Shown: positions 1 to 7,066 of the stretch, piece by piece | Layout: every line of letters starts with the position of its first letter | Numbering within the stretch: position 1 is the first letter of the stretch | From: AP-15 sp963747735 | GTDB lineage: Bacteria > Pseudomonadota > Alphaproteobacteria > ATCC43930 > CGMCC-115725 | NCBI GenBank assembly: GCA_963747735.1 | Contig: CAVVGE010000014.1 | Span: 1 to 26,568, forward strand | Direction: 5' to 3' | DNA length: 26,568 nt | Notes under the pieces: generated by a model | What the model was told of the DNA's origin: nothing | The model's database searches: none | The model's input: the letters and a program-made list of their open reading frames with translations, nothing else | Position numbers and translations under genes: made by a program

Positions 1-205
1 TCCGGCGGTTGCCCGGCCGACCGCGCTTCTTCGAGATCAAACCCGCAACGCCGTCACCCCGAAACGCCTTCAACAACCGCCACACCTGGCGCTCGCTGCG
101 CCCTAACAGCTGCGCGGCCGCACGCACCGGCAGACCTCCACGATCGACGTCGCGCAACACCTCAAGACGCCGCAGCTCGCCATCGCTCACGCTCAGCACC
201 GTCAT
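1..205 (-). CDS. ISNCY-type transposase, N-terminal part, cut by window edge
   Basis: Reading the minus strand from an ATG at 205 gives 68 codons that stay open to the edge, beginning MTVLSVSDGELRRLEVLRDV and ending in a KKRGRPGNR stretch. This is the helix-turn-helix N-terminus typical of ISNCY-group transposases (MTVL start, an 'AAxLLGxSxRQVxRLLKAF' recognition helix, then a GLxSKKRGRPxNR linker). The catalytic part lies outside the window. The element points leftwards, so its upstream terminus should lie at roughly 206-280, where a repeated motif is seen. Family assignment is from remembered motifs, with no alignment run. Confidence 0.75.
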   Translation of the reverse strand, partial: MTVLSVSDGELRRLEVLRDVDRGGLPVRAAAQLLGRSERQVWRLLKAFRGDGVAGLISKKRGRPGNRR

Positions 206-243
206 CGACGCCGCCCCCCACAGCCCGCCAAAAAGCCGGGGAG

Positions 244-277
244 ACTGACATTTTTAAATTGGACGGCACTGACATTT
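244..277. repeat. Paired direct repeats at the insertion-sequence end
   Basis: The 10-mer ACTGACATTT occurs at 244-253 and again at 268-277, exactly 24 bp apart, just upstream of the transposase start. Repeated short motifs at an IS terminus are commonly transposase-binding sites. The outer edge of the element is probably near here, but the other end is not in the window, so inverted repeats and target duplication cannot be verified. Confidence 0.4.
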
Positions 278-476
278 GCACGTTGCCGCTACACACCAAG
301 CCGCATAAGCCCCATTATGTCAAATTTTTCCCAGTCCGCGCGAAGTCCAAAACTTAACAATCAGGACTTTACCGCGACGAGCGCCGCTTAGACCTGGTTT
401 TTTCGGTGCTCGATGGCAGGCATAAATACGTTCCGCTCCGGACTTCTACTTCACGCGTCCGGACACAAGATGTAGG
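278..476. other. Intergenic stretch, no gene seen
   Basis: No credible coding frame is present between the IS end and the toxin gene. The palindromic core TCCGGA occurs twice (437-443 and 457-464) and could form a hairpin with a 13-nt loop just past the toxin stop on the minus strand. No T-run follows it, so a terminator call is weak. Confidence 0.4.
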
Positions 477-929
477 TCAAGGGGCAGCGGCGGGTGGGAC
501 AACCGAGAGTTCGGGGAAAGCCTCGAAGTCGGCAACGTTGAACGTGTAAATTCTGCCGATGCCGTTCGCCTGCATGGCCGCGACGATGTGAAGGTCGAAC
601 ACGTCGCTGCCCGTCACGGGACGGCGGCGGAGCAGGTCGAGCAACCTGTCAATCGTGCCGGCCGGAACGGGCAGCACATGCAGAAACGTGAGCATATCGG
701 AAAGCACGGTCATCGCCTCGGCGGCGGTGCGCGGCCGGGCAACGCGTCGTGGGTTGGTCATGACCGAATAGAACTCGCAGAGGATTTGCGAGGTGACAAA
801 GAGAGTTGCGGTGTCCTCGCGCGCGGCGTCCAGCAGGGCAAGGGCGGCGGCGTGCTGCGGAGCAGCCGTGTCCAGCGCGTAGATCAGAACGTTCGTATCG
901 ACGATCCCCGGCTCAACGGGCATCGTCAT
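477..929 (-). CDS. vapC: PIN-domain toxin (VapC-like)
   Basis: This 150-aa protein carries the PIN-domain signature: VDTNVLIYALD with the first acidic residue at D11, a conserved E52 in CEFY, D112 in DVFDLHIVAAM and D134 in NVADFE. These residues form the metal-binding site of PIN ribonucleases, and VapC toxins cleave RNA, often tRNA. The start chosen is ATG 929 (ATG 923 is also possible). The frame extends upstream to 1025, but that part only overlaps the antitoxin. The gene starts inside the last codons of the antitoxin gene (overlap 913-929), indicating translational coupling. Length and motif spacing fit a complete, intact toxin. Its RNA target cannot be inferred. Confidence 0.85.
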   Translation of the reverse strand: MTMPVEPGIVDTNVLIYALDTAAPQHAAALALLDAAREDTATLFVTSQILCEFYSVMTNPRRVARPRTAAEAMTVLSDMLTFLHVLPVPAGTIDRLLDLLRRRPVTGSDVFDLHIVAAMQANGIGRIYTFNVADFEAFPELSVVPPAAAP

Positions 930-1116
930 AGATGTCGCGCCGGTGAAGTGGCCCCGCGCCGAGATTCCACGCCGGCAATTCGGGCTTGGGCCGGGTCGGG
1001 GCTGGCCCCGCGTGTCCGCCGACAAGGCGCGCCAGCAACGTATCCACGGAAATGCCGAGCTTCTCGGCCTCTTCGGTCAGACGCGTTTCGATCTCGCGGG
1101 AAATTTCGATGCTCAT
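913..1116 (-). CDS. Antitoxin partner of the PIN toxin
   Basis: This 67-aa protein begins MSIEISREIETRLTEEAEKL. The N-terminal half resembles a short DNA-binding/dimerisation module of the ribbon-helix-helix kind (beta strand, then an amphipathic helix 'RLTEEAEKLGISVDTLLARL'). The C-terminal half is Pro-rich and ends in RRDIYDDAR, as expected of a flexible toxin-wrapping tail. ATG 1116 is chosen over the upstream frame start at 1170 because AGGGAAAG lies a few bases upstream and the candidate promoter falls at 1138-1167. It overlaps the toxin start by 17 nt. The antitoxin role rests on size, order and partner, since this family varies too much to name precisely. Confidence 0.75.
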   Translation of the reverse strand: MSIEISREIETRLTEEAEKLGISVDTLLARLVGGHAGPAPTRPKPELPAWNLGAGPLHRRDIYDDAR

Positions 1117-1137
1117 GGGGCTTTCCCTTTCGGCCCA

Positions 1138-1167
1138 ATCATACCACGTAAGCAGCGCGCATAACAA
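1138..1167 (-). promoter_or_regulatory. Candidate sigma-70 promoter of the toxin-antitoxin pair
   Basis: On the minus strand, TTGTTA (1167-1162) and TATGAT (1143-1138) are separated by 18 bp, placing a transcript start about 15 nt before the antitoxin ATG at 1116. The surrounding AT-rich block (about 1140-1200) contrasts with the GC-rich neighbourhood. Autoregulation by the antitoxin would be usual, but no clear operator palindrome was found. Confidence 0.45.
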
Positions 1168-1320
1168 CATACATAATCTGTAATTTATCCTTTCTTCTGC
1201 CCTGCCCGGAAGAGCCTAAATCAAGCGCTTGCTCGCAAGCCACGGATTCACTCGCCTGCGTCTAGTAATGGCGGACATGAGAGTGGTACGAACCAGACAG
1301 ACGGCGCCAATTTTGTGTTC

Positions 1321-1405
1321 CTCGTCGCCCCTGCGGAAGTGGGGGTCCAGGGGCCACGGGTACGGTGCTGGCGGCCCTGGGTGCCCGCTTTCGCGGGCAT
1401 GACGG
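1321..1405. repeat. REP-like dispersed palindromic element
   Basis: A perfect hairpin TGCCCGC/GCGGGCA (1382-1388 and 1393-1399, loop TTTC) is paired with a second, imperfect half containing CCCCTGCGGAAGTGGGGG-type sequence around 1329-1345. Read on the minus strand the element encodes an 'MPAKAGTQ...PWTPTSAGATR' peptide, the well-known spurious translation of a repeat scattered between genes in many alpha- and betaproteobacteria. It is probably non-coding. Whether it is repeated elsewhere in the genome cannot be seen here. Confidence 0.6.
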
Positions 1406-1467
1406 AAAAAGGGTCGGGCACCAAACCACCGATCACGTTAGGATAGAGTTTCAGCAACTCCTCGATT

Positions 1468-1473
1468 AGGAGG
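1468..1473 (+). promoter_or_regulatory. Consensus ribosome binding site fixing a GTG start
   Basis: AGGAGG lies five bases before GTG 1479 and decides the start of the radical SAM gene, which has no nearby ATG in frame. Confidence 0.7.
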
Positions 1474-1478
1474 CCGGC

Positions 1479-2666
1479 GTGACTCACCTGGTCGATGCTG
1501 CGAGGTCTTTAATCCGGGCGCTGGCGCGCAACCACGCCGGTATAAAGCGGCTGCTGCGCTCGGCGGAAAATGAAGTCGCGCTCGCGCATCACAATCTGGC
1601 GCAGATCGCTCCTCGGCTGATTCGTGCGCGACCGCGAAAACTGACGGTAGCCATTACCGCATATTGCAACCTGAGATGCATCGGCTGCCGCTATGGGCGC
1701 GATTTCATGCCCGGCCAGCAACTGACGCTCGACATGGTCAAATTCCTGCTCGACGACGCGAAAGCTGCGGGTATCGAGACGGTGCGCCTTTATGGCGGCG
1801 AGCCGCTGCTGCACCCCGATCTGCCGGCTATGGTCCGCCACGCGATCAGCCTCGGTTTATCGACCTATATCACGACCAACGGCCTCTTGCTGGACCAGAA
1901 GATCGAGCGCCTCTACGACGCCGGACTGCGCCAGATAACGATCGGCTTTTACGGCACTGGCGCGGATTACAACCTCTATGTCCAAAAGGGCGATCGTTAT
2001 CGCCGCCTCGAGAGAAGCGTCGCAACTGCGCGCAACCGCTACGGCTCCGCCATGACGATGCAGCTCAACTATCTGCTGATGCGGCCGTCATGCAATTTGC
2101 CGGCATTGCACGGTGCCTGGGAGTTTGCCCAGCGCTACGATCTCTCATTTCATACCGACCTCATTCATTATTCGCTTCCTTATTTCTCCGAAGGCGCCGA
2201 TCGCGAACTCCAGTTTGACGAGACGGATCGCGCTCGGATCATGGCTTGGGTGACCGAGCTGGTTCGCCTCAAATCGGCTGATCCGGAACGCATAAGAGAG
2301 CCGTTGCTCAGCCTTTATTCGATACCGGATTGGCTCCTTAAAGGGCCAGCGATGCGCGTGCCGTGCGATGCCTATAAGCTGATCTGGGTTGGCGCCGACG
2401 GAACGGTTCAGCTGTGCTACGCGGCTTTTCCGCTCGGCAATCTGCACGAGCGGCGCTTGCGCGAGATCCTGTTCAGCGAGGCCCATCAGCGCGCCTCCCG
2501 CGACGGGTTTGCGCTCAATTGCCCAAATTGCCATTGCGAGCGGGGGAGCCGCATCCTCAAGGATCTGCCCAGCCGACGCCACTATGGCGCGATCGTGAGG
2601 GATCAGCGCGAGGTCGATCCGGTCGAGCCCTCGCCCTTCAAGGGATGGCCGGCATCCGTCGAATAG
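1479..2666 (+). CDS. Radical SAM protein with SPASM-like C-terminal cysteines
   Basis: This 395-aa protein has the radical SAM signature CNLRCIGC (C63, C67, C70), which binds a [4Fe-4S] cluster to cleave S-adenosylmethionine, followed by the glycine-rich SAM-contact motif LYGGEPLLHPD. The C-terminal region has extra cysteines (VPCDAY, QLCYA, NCPNCHC) in an arrangement like SPASM/twitch domains that hold auxiliary Fe-S clusters. Such proteins modify peptides or small molecules. The substrate is not apparent, since no precursor-peptide gene was found nearby. Start is GTG 1479 with a strong RBS. Its last 64 bp overlap the 3' end of the convergent glycosyltransferase gene, the only obvious partner. 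The gene is intact. Confidence 0.85.
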   Translation: MTHLVDAARSLIRALARNHAGIKRLLRSAENEVALAHHNLAQIAPRLIRARPRKLTVAITAYCNLRCIGCRYGRDFMPGQQLTLDMVKFLLDDAKAAGIETVRLYGGEPLLHPDLPAMVRHAISLGLSTYITTNGLLLDQKIERLYDAGLRQITIGFYGTGADYNLYVQKGDRYRRLERSVATARNRYGSAMTMQLNYLLMRPSCNLPALHGAWEFAQRYDLSFHTDLIHYSLPYFSEGADRELQFDETDRARIMAWVTELVRLKSADPERIREPLLSLYSIPDWLLKGPAMRVPCDAYKLIWVGADGTVQLCYAAFPLGNLHERRLREILFSEAHQRASRDGFALNCPNCHCERGSRILKDLPSRRHYGAIVRDQREVDPVEPSPFKGWPASVE

Positions 2667-3751
2667 AGGGCTGCGTATTGCCCCCATTCCCGATCGAATG
2701 AGAAGAGCTTCGCCCGCTCGCCTGCCAGGCCCGCGAGGCGGCGGCGCATCCCCGCATCCTGCGCCAGCAATCGGATCTCCTCGGCGAGCCGCACGGGAGA
2801 GCGCGGCGGCACCAGCCGGCCGCATGGAGCCGGGCCGGCGGCGGCGAGCAGATGGGGGATGCCGCCGACGCGGGTGGCGAGGATCGCGCAGCCGCACGCC
2901 ATCGCCTCCAACAGTGCCTGGGGTGCCCCTTCATGCTCCGAGCACAACACAAAGATATCGAGGCAGCGCAGGAATGCCGCAACATCCGTTATGTTCGAGA
3001 GAAGAAATAAATTCGGCAGTTCTGCGGCGCGCCGCTGGAAGAATTGGAAAAGCGGGCCATCGCCGGCGAGCAGAAAATATACCGGAGGATCCGCGGCGCG
3101 CAGCGCGAGCGCCGCCGCGAACAGGTCGGCGTGGCGCTTGACCGCGGCAAACCGGCCGACATGGCCGACGAGGATCGCCCCCTCAGGGATCGCGAACCTG
3201 CGGCGCCATGGGCCGGCGTCGCCGACCGGGGAGAATTCGGCCAGATCGGCGCCGTTCCAGATGGTTGCGCATCGGCCGACCCAGCGATGCCGTACCAGCC
3301 ACGCGCTCAGTTCGTCAGAGACCGCTACGATCTCGCCGGCGCGGCCGGCGGCCCAACAGGTCAGCCATCGCGCAACCCCGGCCGGGCGCGCCGGACGGGT
3401 GCGAAAGGTCCCGATCAGCCGGATTTTGGCAAGCCGCGCGAGGACGATCGCCAACGCCGAATAGAAAATCGCGGTGTCATTGTGCGCATGCACGACATCG
3501 ACTTCGAGGCATGCGAGTTTTCTTGCGAGTTTGACGGCGAAGCCGAGATCGACGCCGGGTCGCCTGCGCAGAAACTCGGTCATCACGCCGCCGGGATGGA
3601 AATCGACCGCCGCACAGCGAAAGGGGGTGTCGAACAACAACAGCGCATGGTCCATGCCTTCGCGCCTGCCGCGGCTTGCCAGCCGAAGCACGGCGCGCTC
3701 CATTCCGCCAATCTCCAGGCCGCTCAGCAGGTGCAATACCTTTGTCGTCAT
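2603..3751 (-). CDS. Glycosyltransferase family 4 (GT-B fold)
   Basis: This 382-aa protein begins MTTKVLHLLSGLEIGGMERA, the N-terminal loop of GT4 enzymes (GGxE), has HAHND around residue 90, WNGAD before the second Rossmann domain, and the donor-binding signature EHEGAPQALLEAMACG (the E-x7-E motif) near residue 285. Such enzymes transfer a sugar from a nucleotide donor to glycan, lipid or exopolysaccharide acceptors at the inner membrane or in the cytoplasm. ATG 3751 is chosen because homologues start close to VLHLLSGL. ATG 3775 and TTG 3784 are alternatives. No other polysaccharide genes are nearby. The 3' end overlaps the radical SAM gene. Confidence 0.88.
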   Translation of the reverse strand: MTTKVLHLLSGLEIGGMERAVLRLASRGRREGMDHALLLFDTPFRCAAVDFHPGGVMTEFLRRRPGVDLGFAVKLARKLACLEVDVVHAHNDTAIFYSALAIVLARLAKIRLIGTFRTRPARPAGVARWLTCWAAGRAGEIVAVSDELSAWLVRHRWVGRCATIWNGADLAEFSPVGDAGPWRRRFAIPEGAILVGHVGRFAAVKRHADLFAAALALRAADPPVYFLLAGDGPLFQFFQRRAAELPNLFLLSNITDVAAFLRCLDIFVLCSEHEGAPQALLEAMACGCAILATRVGGIPHLLAAAGPAPCGRLVPPRSPVRLAEEIRLLAQDAGMRRRLAGLAGERAKLFSFDREWGQYAALYSTDAGHPLKGEGSTGSTSR

Positions 3752-4337
3752 GCCGGCGCCCGGTCCAGCTGGCATTTGCGCCAAGATCGGATTTGAATGC
3801 AGGCATACGATCGGCGAGCATCCTTAAGCAAGCACCAGGCCACTGCCACCATCCCATACCGGAGCTTGAGGCGATCCGACCGCGCTGCGACAAACGACCG
3901 TGAACTCGGCTCACAGGCCAACACCGCTCGACGCGCGATCATCTCCGCATCACAATGCGCCGGGTGCGGTGATGGCCAAGCGTCCAAGGAACAGAATATC
4001 GACGGTGGCGTCGCGCAAACCGCAGCAGCTTTTCCGCGGCCCCGGACCATGGCCGGATACGACAGAGGCCTTGGCCGCGCTGGCGCGGGCCTGGACGGTG
4101 ACGACGATCGCCACTATCCTCTTCGTCGTGGCACTCACCATCGCACCGGTCTGGGACGGCGCGATCTATATGCAAGGGCTGCGTGATTTTGAGTGGCGAT
4201 CCGCCGCTGACGCAGCTGATCGACGAGGCTCGCCAACGCCCCGGCGGACCGCGAGAGTCCTGCGCCTTAGCACACCGTGTCTTGCCTATCGAGCACGGGT
4301 TTTCTCCTCGCTTGACCTCAGTAAAGAGACATGTCCG
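3752..4337 (+). other. Ambiguous region, possible degraded membrane-protein ORF
   Basis: No confident gene. The frame of the downstream cytochrome is open from 3900, and from ATG 3972 it reads a basic N-terminus followed by a hydrophobic helix (AWTVTTIATILFVVALTIAP) and DGAIYMQGLRDFEWR. It then loses coding character near 4195, while the +1 frame continues plausibly (GDPPLTQLIDEARQRPGG) to a stop just after 4338. This could be a short membrane-protein gene with a frameshift, or a remnant. The cytochrome has its own signal peptide, so it should not be joined to this stretch. Confidence 0.3.
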
Positions 4338-5885
4338 ATGCGGTTAAACCTTTCCCTCTCGGGCCTCGTATTGGTCACCTTGATGGCCGGCCTCACTACT
4401 CCGGCACTTGCTCAGGACGCCCAACCCACGCTCGCGGGAGCGAATGCTCACGCCCGGGAAATGCAGAGACTGTTCCCGGACCGCAAGCCGAGCACTCAAG
4501 CGACGCCGCGGCTCATCCCGAAGCTGGAGATAGACCAAGACCCAAGCGGGGCGGTTGAGACCGTGCAACCGAACGGGCCGACGCTAACCGCAAAGAACGC
4601 CTTTTTCTCGGTTCTCGGGACTAACGGGCGTACCTGCTTCACCTGTCATCAGCCGAAGGACGGCTGGACGATCAGCGAAGAACACGTGCGTGATCGTTTT
4701 GACGCGGACGTCAACGACCCGCTCTTTCGCTTAGTCGATGGCGCCACGTGTCCGTCGGACGACGTCTCGACGCTGCAGGCTAAGCGGAAGGCGTACAGCC
4801 TTCTGCTGGACAAGGGCCTGATCCGGATCGGGCTGCCCGTGCCGGCGGCGGCACAATTTCAGATCTTGAATGTCAGCGATCCCTATGGCTGCAACACCAG
4901 TCCGGTAACCGGATTAACCAGTCCTACGGCCGGAATTGTGTCTGTTTACCGCCGTCCCTTGCCAGCGACTAATCTGGGTTTCTTGAGCACGATCATGTGG
5001 GACGGGCGCGAGCCGAACCTGTTCAGTCAAGCGGTCGATGCGACGCTCACCCACGCGCAGGCGAGCGTGACCCCGAGCCCGGCTCAGCAGCAGCAGATCG
5101 TGACCTTCGAAGGCTGCACGCGGGCCGATACCCCGTCGCTGTGCGCAAATACCCCGCAAGGTTCCGAAGTTTTCACCGCACAAATCTTCGACAACCAAGC
5201 CCTCTACTTGGCCGCAGACGGCGCGCATGGCGGACCGGAAACACTTTCTCAGCAACTGGCAAACTTCTTTATTGGGATCAATGATCCGCTTGGCGACAAT
5301 CCGACAGGAGCGCCCTTCAACTCGGACATTTTTAACCTTTATGACGCATGGAGCAGCCCGACCGGGCACTCCCCTGCGGTCTCGGCGCGGGCATCGATAG
5401 CGCGCGGCGAGCAAATCTTCAACACCGCAAAAATCAACATCACCGGGGTTGCAGGACTGAATGATGTGCTCAACCAACCGAGCGTCGCCGGTTTCTGCGG
5501 CACCTGCCATGACGCGCCCTTTGCCGGCGACCACTCGGTAAAGGCACCGCTTAACATCGGCGTTGCCAACGCCGGGTCAGATAGCCCGCCAGCCTTGGAT
5601 ATCTCCGGGTTGCCGGTATTCACCCTCTGGTGCACGTCGGGACCGCTGGCGGGACAGATCTTTGAGGTCACCGATCCCGGGCGCGCCTTGATCACCGGTC
5701 AATGTGCCGACATCGGCAAGGTCAAAGGACCGATCTTGCGTGGCTTGGCGGCACGTGCGCCGTACTTCCATAACGGTTCAGCCGCCACCTTGCAGGATGT
5801 CGTCGAGTTCTATGATCAACGATTCAATATCGGACTAACGAACCAGGAGAAAACTGACTTGGCTGCATTTCTGAATTCTCTGTGA
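4338..5885 (+). CDS. Secreted di-haem cytochrome c peroxidase-like protein (MauG/CCP superfamily)
   Basis: This 515-aa protein starts with a Sec signal peptide (MRLNLSLSGLVLVTLMAGLT, ending PALAQ). Two haem c attachment motifs are visible: CFTCH (C100-H104) and CGTCH (C387-H391). The C-terminal block GPILRGLAARAPYFHNGSAA followed by LQDVVEFYDQRF is the hallmark of the bacterial di-haem peroxidase/MauG family, in which one haem reduces peroxide or oxidises a partner and the other relays electrons. It is longer than classical CcpA (about 330 aa), so it belongs to a larger subclass of unknown substrate. ATG 4338 is chosen for the signal peptide even though the frame is open to 3900. It acts in the periplasm and is apparently monocistronic. 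Confidence 0.85.
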   Translation: MRLNLSLSGLVLVTLMAGLTTPALAQDAQPTLAGANAHAREMQRLFPDRKPSTQATPRLIPKLEIDQDPSGAVETVQPNGPTLTAKNAFFSVLGTNGRTCFTCHQPKDGWTISEEHVRDRFDADVNDPLFRLVDGATCPSDDVSTLQAKRKAYSLLLDKGLIRIGLPVPAAAQFQILNVSDPYGCNTSPVTGLTSPTAGIVSVYRRPLPATNLGFLSTIMWDGREPNLFSQAVDATLTHAQASVTPSPAQQQQIVTFEGCTRADTPSLCANTPQGSEVFTAQIFDNQALYLAADGAHGGPETLSQQLANFFIGINDPLGDNPTGAPFNSDIFNLYDAWSSPTGHSPAVSARASIARGEQIFNTAKINITGVAGLNDVLNQPSVAGFCGTCHDAPFAGDHSVKAPLNIGVANAGSDSPPALDISGLPVFTLWCTSGPLAGQIFEVTDPGRALITGQCADIGKVKGPILRGLAARAPYFHNGSAATLQDVVEFYDQRFNIGLTNQEKTDLAAFLNSL

Positions 5886-6306
5886 AACAACAGCGGCTCG
5901 GCATCGATCCCGCTCTGCCGCGATAGGCCAGGGTTTGATGAGTGGCCGTCTCGGCTGATTGCCTTGGCCATCCGCGTAGCGGGCGCCGTCGTTGGCACCA
6001 CCTTGGTAATCGTGACCGCACCGGTTCGAGCGCTCACCTGGGCGGCCTTTGACGTTCCGCGCCGGCCGGCCGGATTCGACGCTTCATCCACAGGGCGGGG
6101 CGGAACCCGGCTGCGCTAATCCCTCGATTCGTCTTTGCTATCAGAAATGCTGCCGGGCGGCTTTCCTTCCGGCCGATGACGCCGCCCAGCCGATGACGTT
6201 TTGGTATTGCCCTCGGGGTCGCGGCACCTCACCGTGATTCTGTTGCCGTAGCTCCTAGCGGCGGTAATATCTCGGGCGAATTTTCTACCCGAGGGCGTGA
6301 GGGGGA
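5886..6306 (+). other. Gap with an orphan hydrophobic open frame, no confident gene
   Basis: Between the cytochrome and the regulator, the frame following the cytochrome stop stays open to a TAA at 6117-6119 and contains a hydrophobic segment (AGAVVGTTLVIVTAPVRAL) ending in RRPAGFDASSTGRGG. It lacks a good start and ribosome binding site, so it may be a gene remnant. Nothing else coding is apparent. Confidence 0.3.
6271..6293 (+). promoter_or_regulatory. Inverted repeat just before the tandem-HTH gene
   Basis: CTCGGG (6271-6276) and CCCGAG (6288-6293) form a six-base inverted repeat around an AT-rich 11-nt centre, ending 13 bases before the TTG start of the HTH gene. It could be an autoregulatory operator or an mRNA hairpin near the ribosome binding site. 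There is no further evidence. Confidence 0.25.
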
Positions 6307-6795
6307 TTGGAACAGCAGCCGGCAGGGAGCGCGGACGGCGAGCGGCAGCTGATAATCGAATTCGGGCGGCGTTTGCGCGAGGCCCGCCGGCGGGCCGGCC
6401 TGAGCCAAGCCGAAGTCGCGAGGCGTCTGCGGATAAGACAGAGCTACGTGTCTCGTGTCGAGCTCGGCACGGAGAACATCACGCTCTTGGCCTGCGCGAG
6501 GTATGCCCAGGCGGTGGGCTGCCTGGTTTCGACCGAGTTTACGTCGCCGCCAAAGCCGCCTGACAGCGCCAGCGGCATCGCCGAATTCGGGCGGCGTTTG
6601 CGCGAGGCGCGCCTGCGGGCCGGGATCAGCCAGGTCGAGCTCGCGGCGCGTCTCGGGATGACGCAGGGTTATGTATCCCACGTCGAACGCGGCGCCCAGA
6701 ATATCTCGCTCTCGGCCTGCGAGGCATTTGCGGCGGCGGTGGGGTGCAAGTTTACGGCGGCGTTGACGCCAAGGCCGCGCGACCGTCAAAATTAA
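6307..6795 (+). CDS. Transcriptional regulator with two tandem XRE-type HTH domains
   Basis: This 162-aa protein consists almost entirely of two Cro/C1-type helix-turn-helix domains, at about residues 18-70 and 93-145. Domain 1 reads FGRRLREARRRAGLSQAEVA and RQSYVSRVELGTENITL. Domain 2 reads FGRRLREARLRAGISQVELA and TQGYVSHVERGAQNISL. A 26-bp identical block (6358-6383 and 6583-6608), offset by exactly 225 bp, marks an internal duplication. Start is TTG 6307, directly after an in-frame TGA and preceded by GAGGGGGA; no ATG is available before domain 2. It should bind DNA as a covalently linked pseudo-dimer. Lying 270 bp upstream of the secretion operon in the same direction, it is a candidate regulator of it, which is inference. 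Confidence 0.8.
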   Translation: MEQQPAGSADGERQLIIEFGRRLREARRRAGLSQAEVARRLRIRQSYVSRVELGTENITLLACARYAQAVGCLVSTEFTSPPKPPDSASGIAEFGRRLREARLRAGISQVELAARLGMTQGYVSHVERGAQNISLSACEAFAAAVGCKFTAALTPRPRDRQN

Positions 6796-6825
6796 GGTTA
6801 ATGGTTCAAGACCAGCGTCAATCGT

Positions 6826-6831
6826 TATAAT
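6826..6831 (+). promoter_or_regulatory. Possible -10 element upstream of the secretion operon
   Basis: A perfect TATAAT lies in an AT-rich patch just after the HTH gene. The hexamer 16 bp upstream (GTTCAA, 6804-6809) is a poor -35, so this is only a weak candidate for the operon promoter. Confidence 0.25.
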
Positions 6832-6933
6832 ATGTAGCCGTATTAGTAAAGAAGGCTGCCGATCTACCCGCTGGCGGTCGCTACCATATCCGCCGTTACG
6901 AGCGCGCCCGCATGGATGCAACCCTGGCAACCC

Positions 6934-6953
6934 GCTATTAATAGTAGCATAGC
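6934..6953. promoter_or_regulatory. AT-rich palindrome, candidate operator upstream of virB1
   Basis: The 10-bp perfect palindrome CTATTAATAG (6935-6944) sits inside a wider inverted repeat GCTAT-N10-ATAGC (6934-6953). It is conspicuous in GC-rich DNA and lies between the tandem-HTH regulator and the first secretion gene. A role as the regulator's binding site is a guess from position and symmetry. Confidence 0.3.
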
Positions 6954-7066
6954 TGACCTTGTCACGCTACCTGCTGATGCTATGTCTCGCTCGGCGACCG
7001 CAATGCCATCGCCCGCGGATCAAAAATGTCCCTTGACAGCCCAAACTGCGGCCACCCAGGTTCACT

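Larger units (their letters stand above)
1171..1478. other. Intergenic region with repeat element, otherwise no gene
   Basis: This gap separates the divergent toxin-antitoxin operon and radical SAM gene. Apart from the palindromic repeat at 1321-1405 and a strong ribosome binding site at 1468-1473, I see no gene. A minus-strand open frame here merely translates the repeat. Confidence 0.5.

Noticed and set aside
437..464. Rho-independent terminator after the toxin gene
   Set aside because: The TCCGGA pair can form a hairpin but no T-run follows on the minus strand.
1248..1487. Minus-strand 79-codon open frame in the gap before the radical SAM gene
   Set aside because: It mostly translates the palindromic repeat (MPAKAG type), a known source of spurious gene calls.
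3900..4337. N-terminal extension of the cytochrome gene to 3900
   Set aside because: The internal ATG at 4338 is followed directly by a clean Sec signal peptide, needed for haem c attachment in the periplasm. The extension would bury it.
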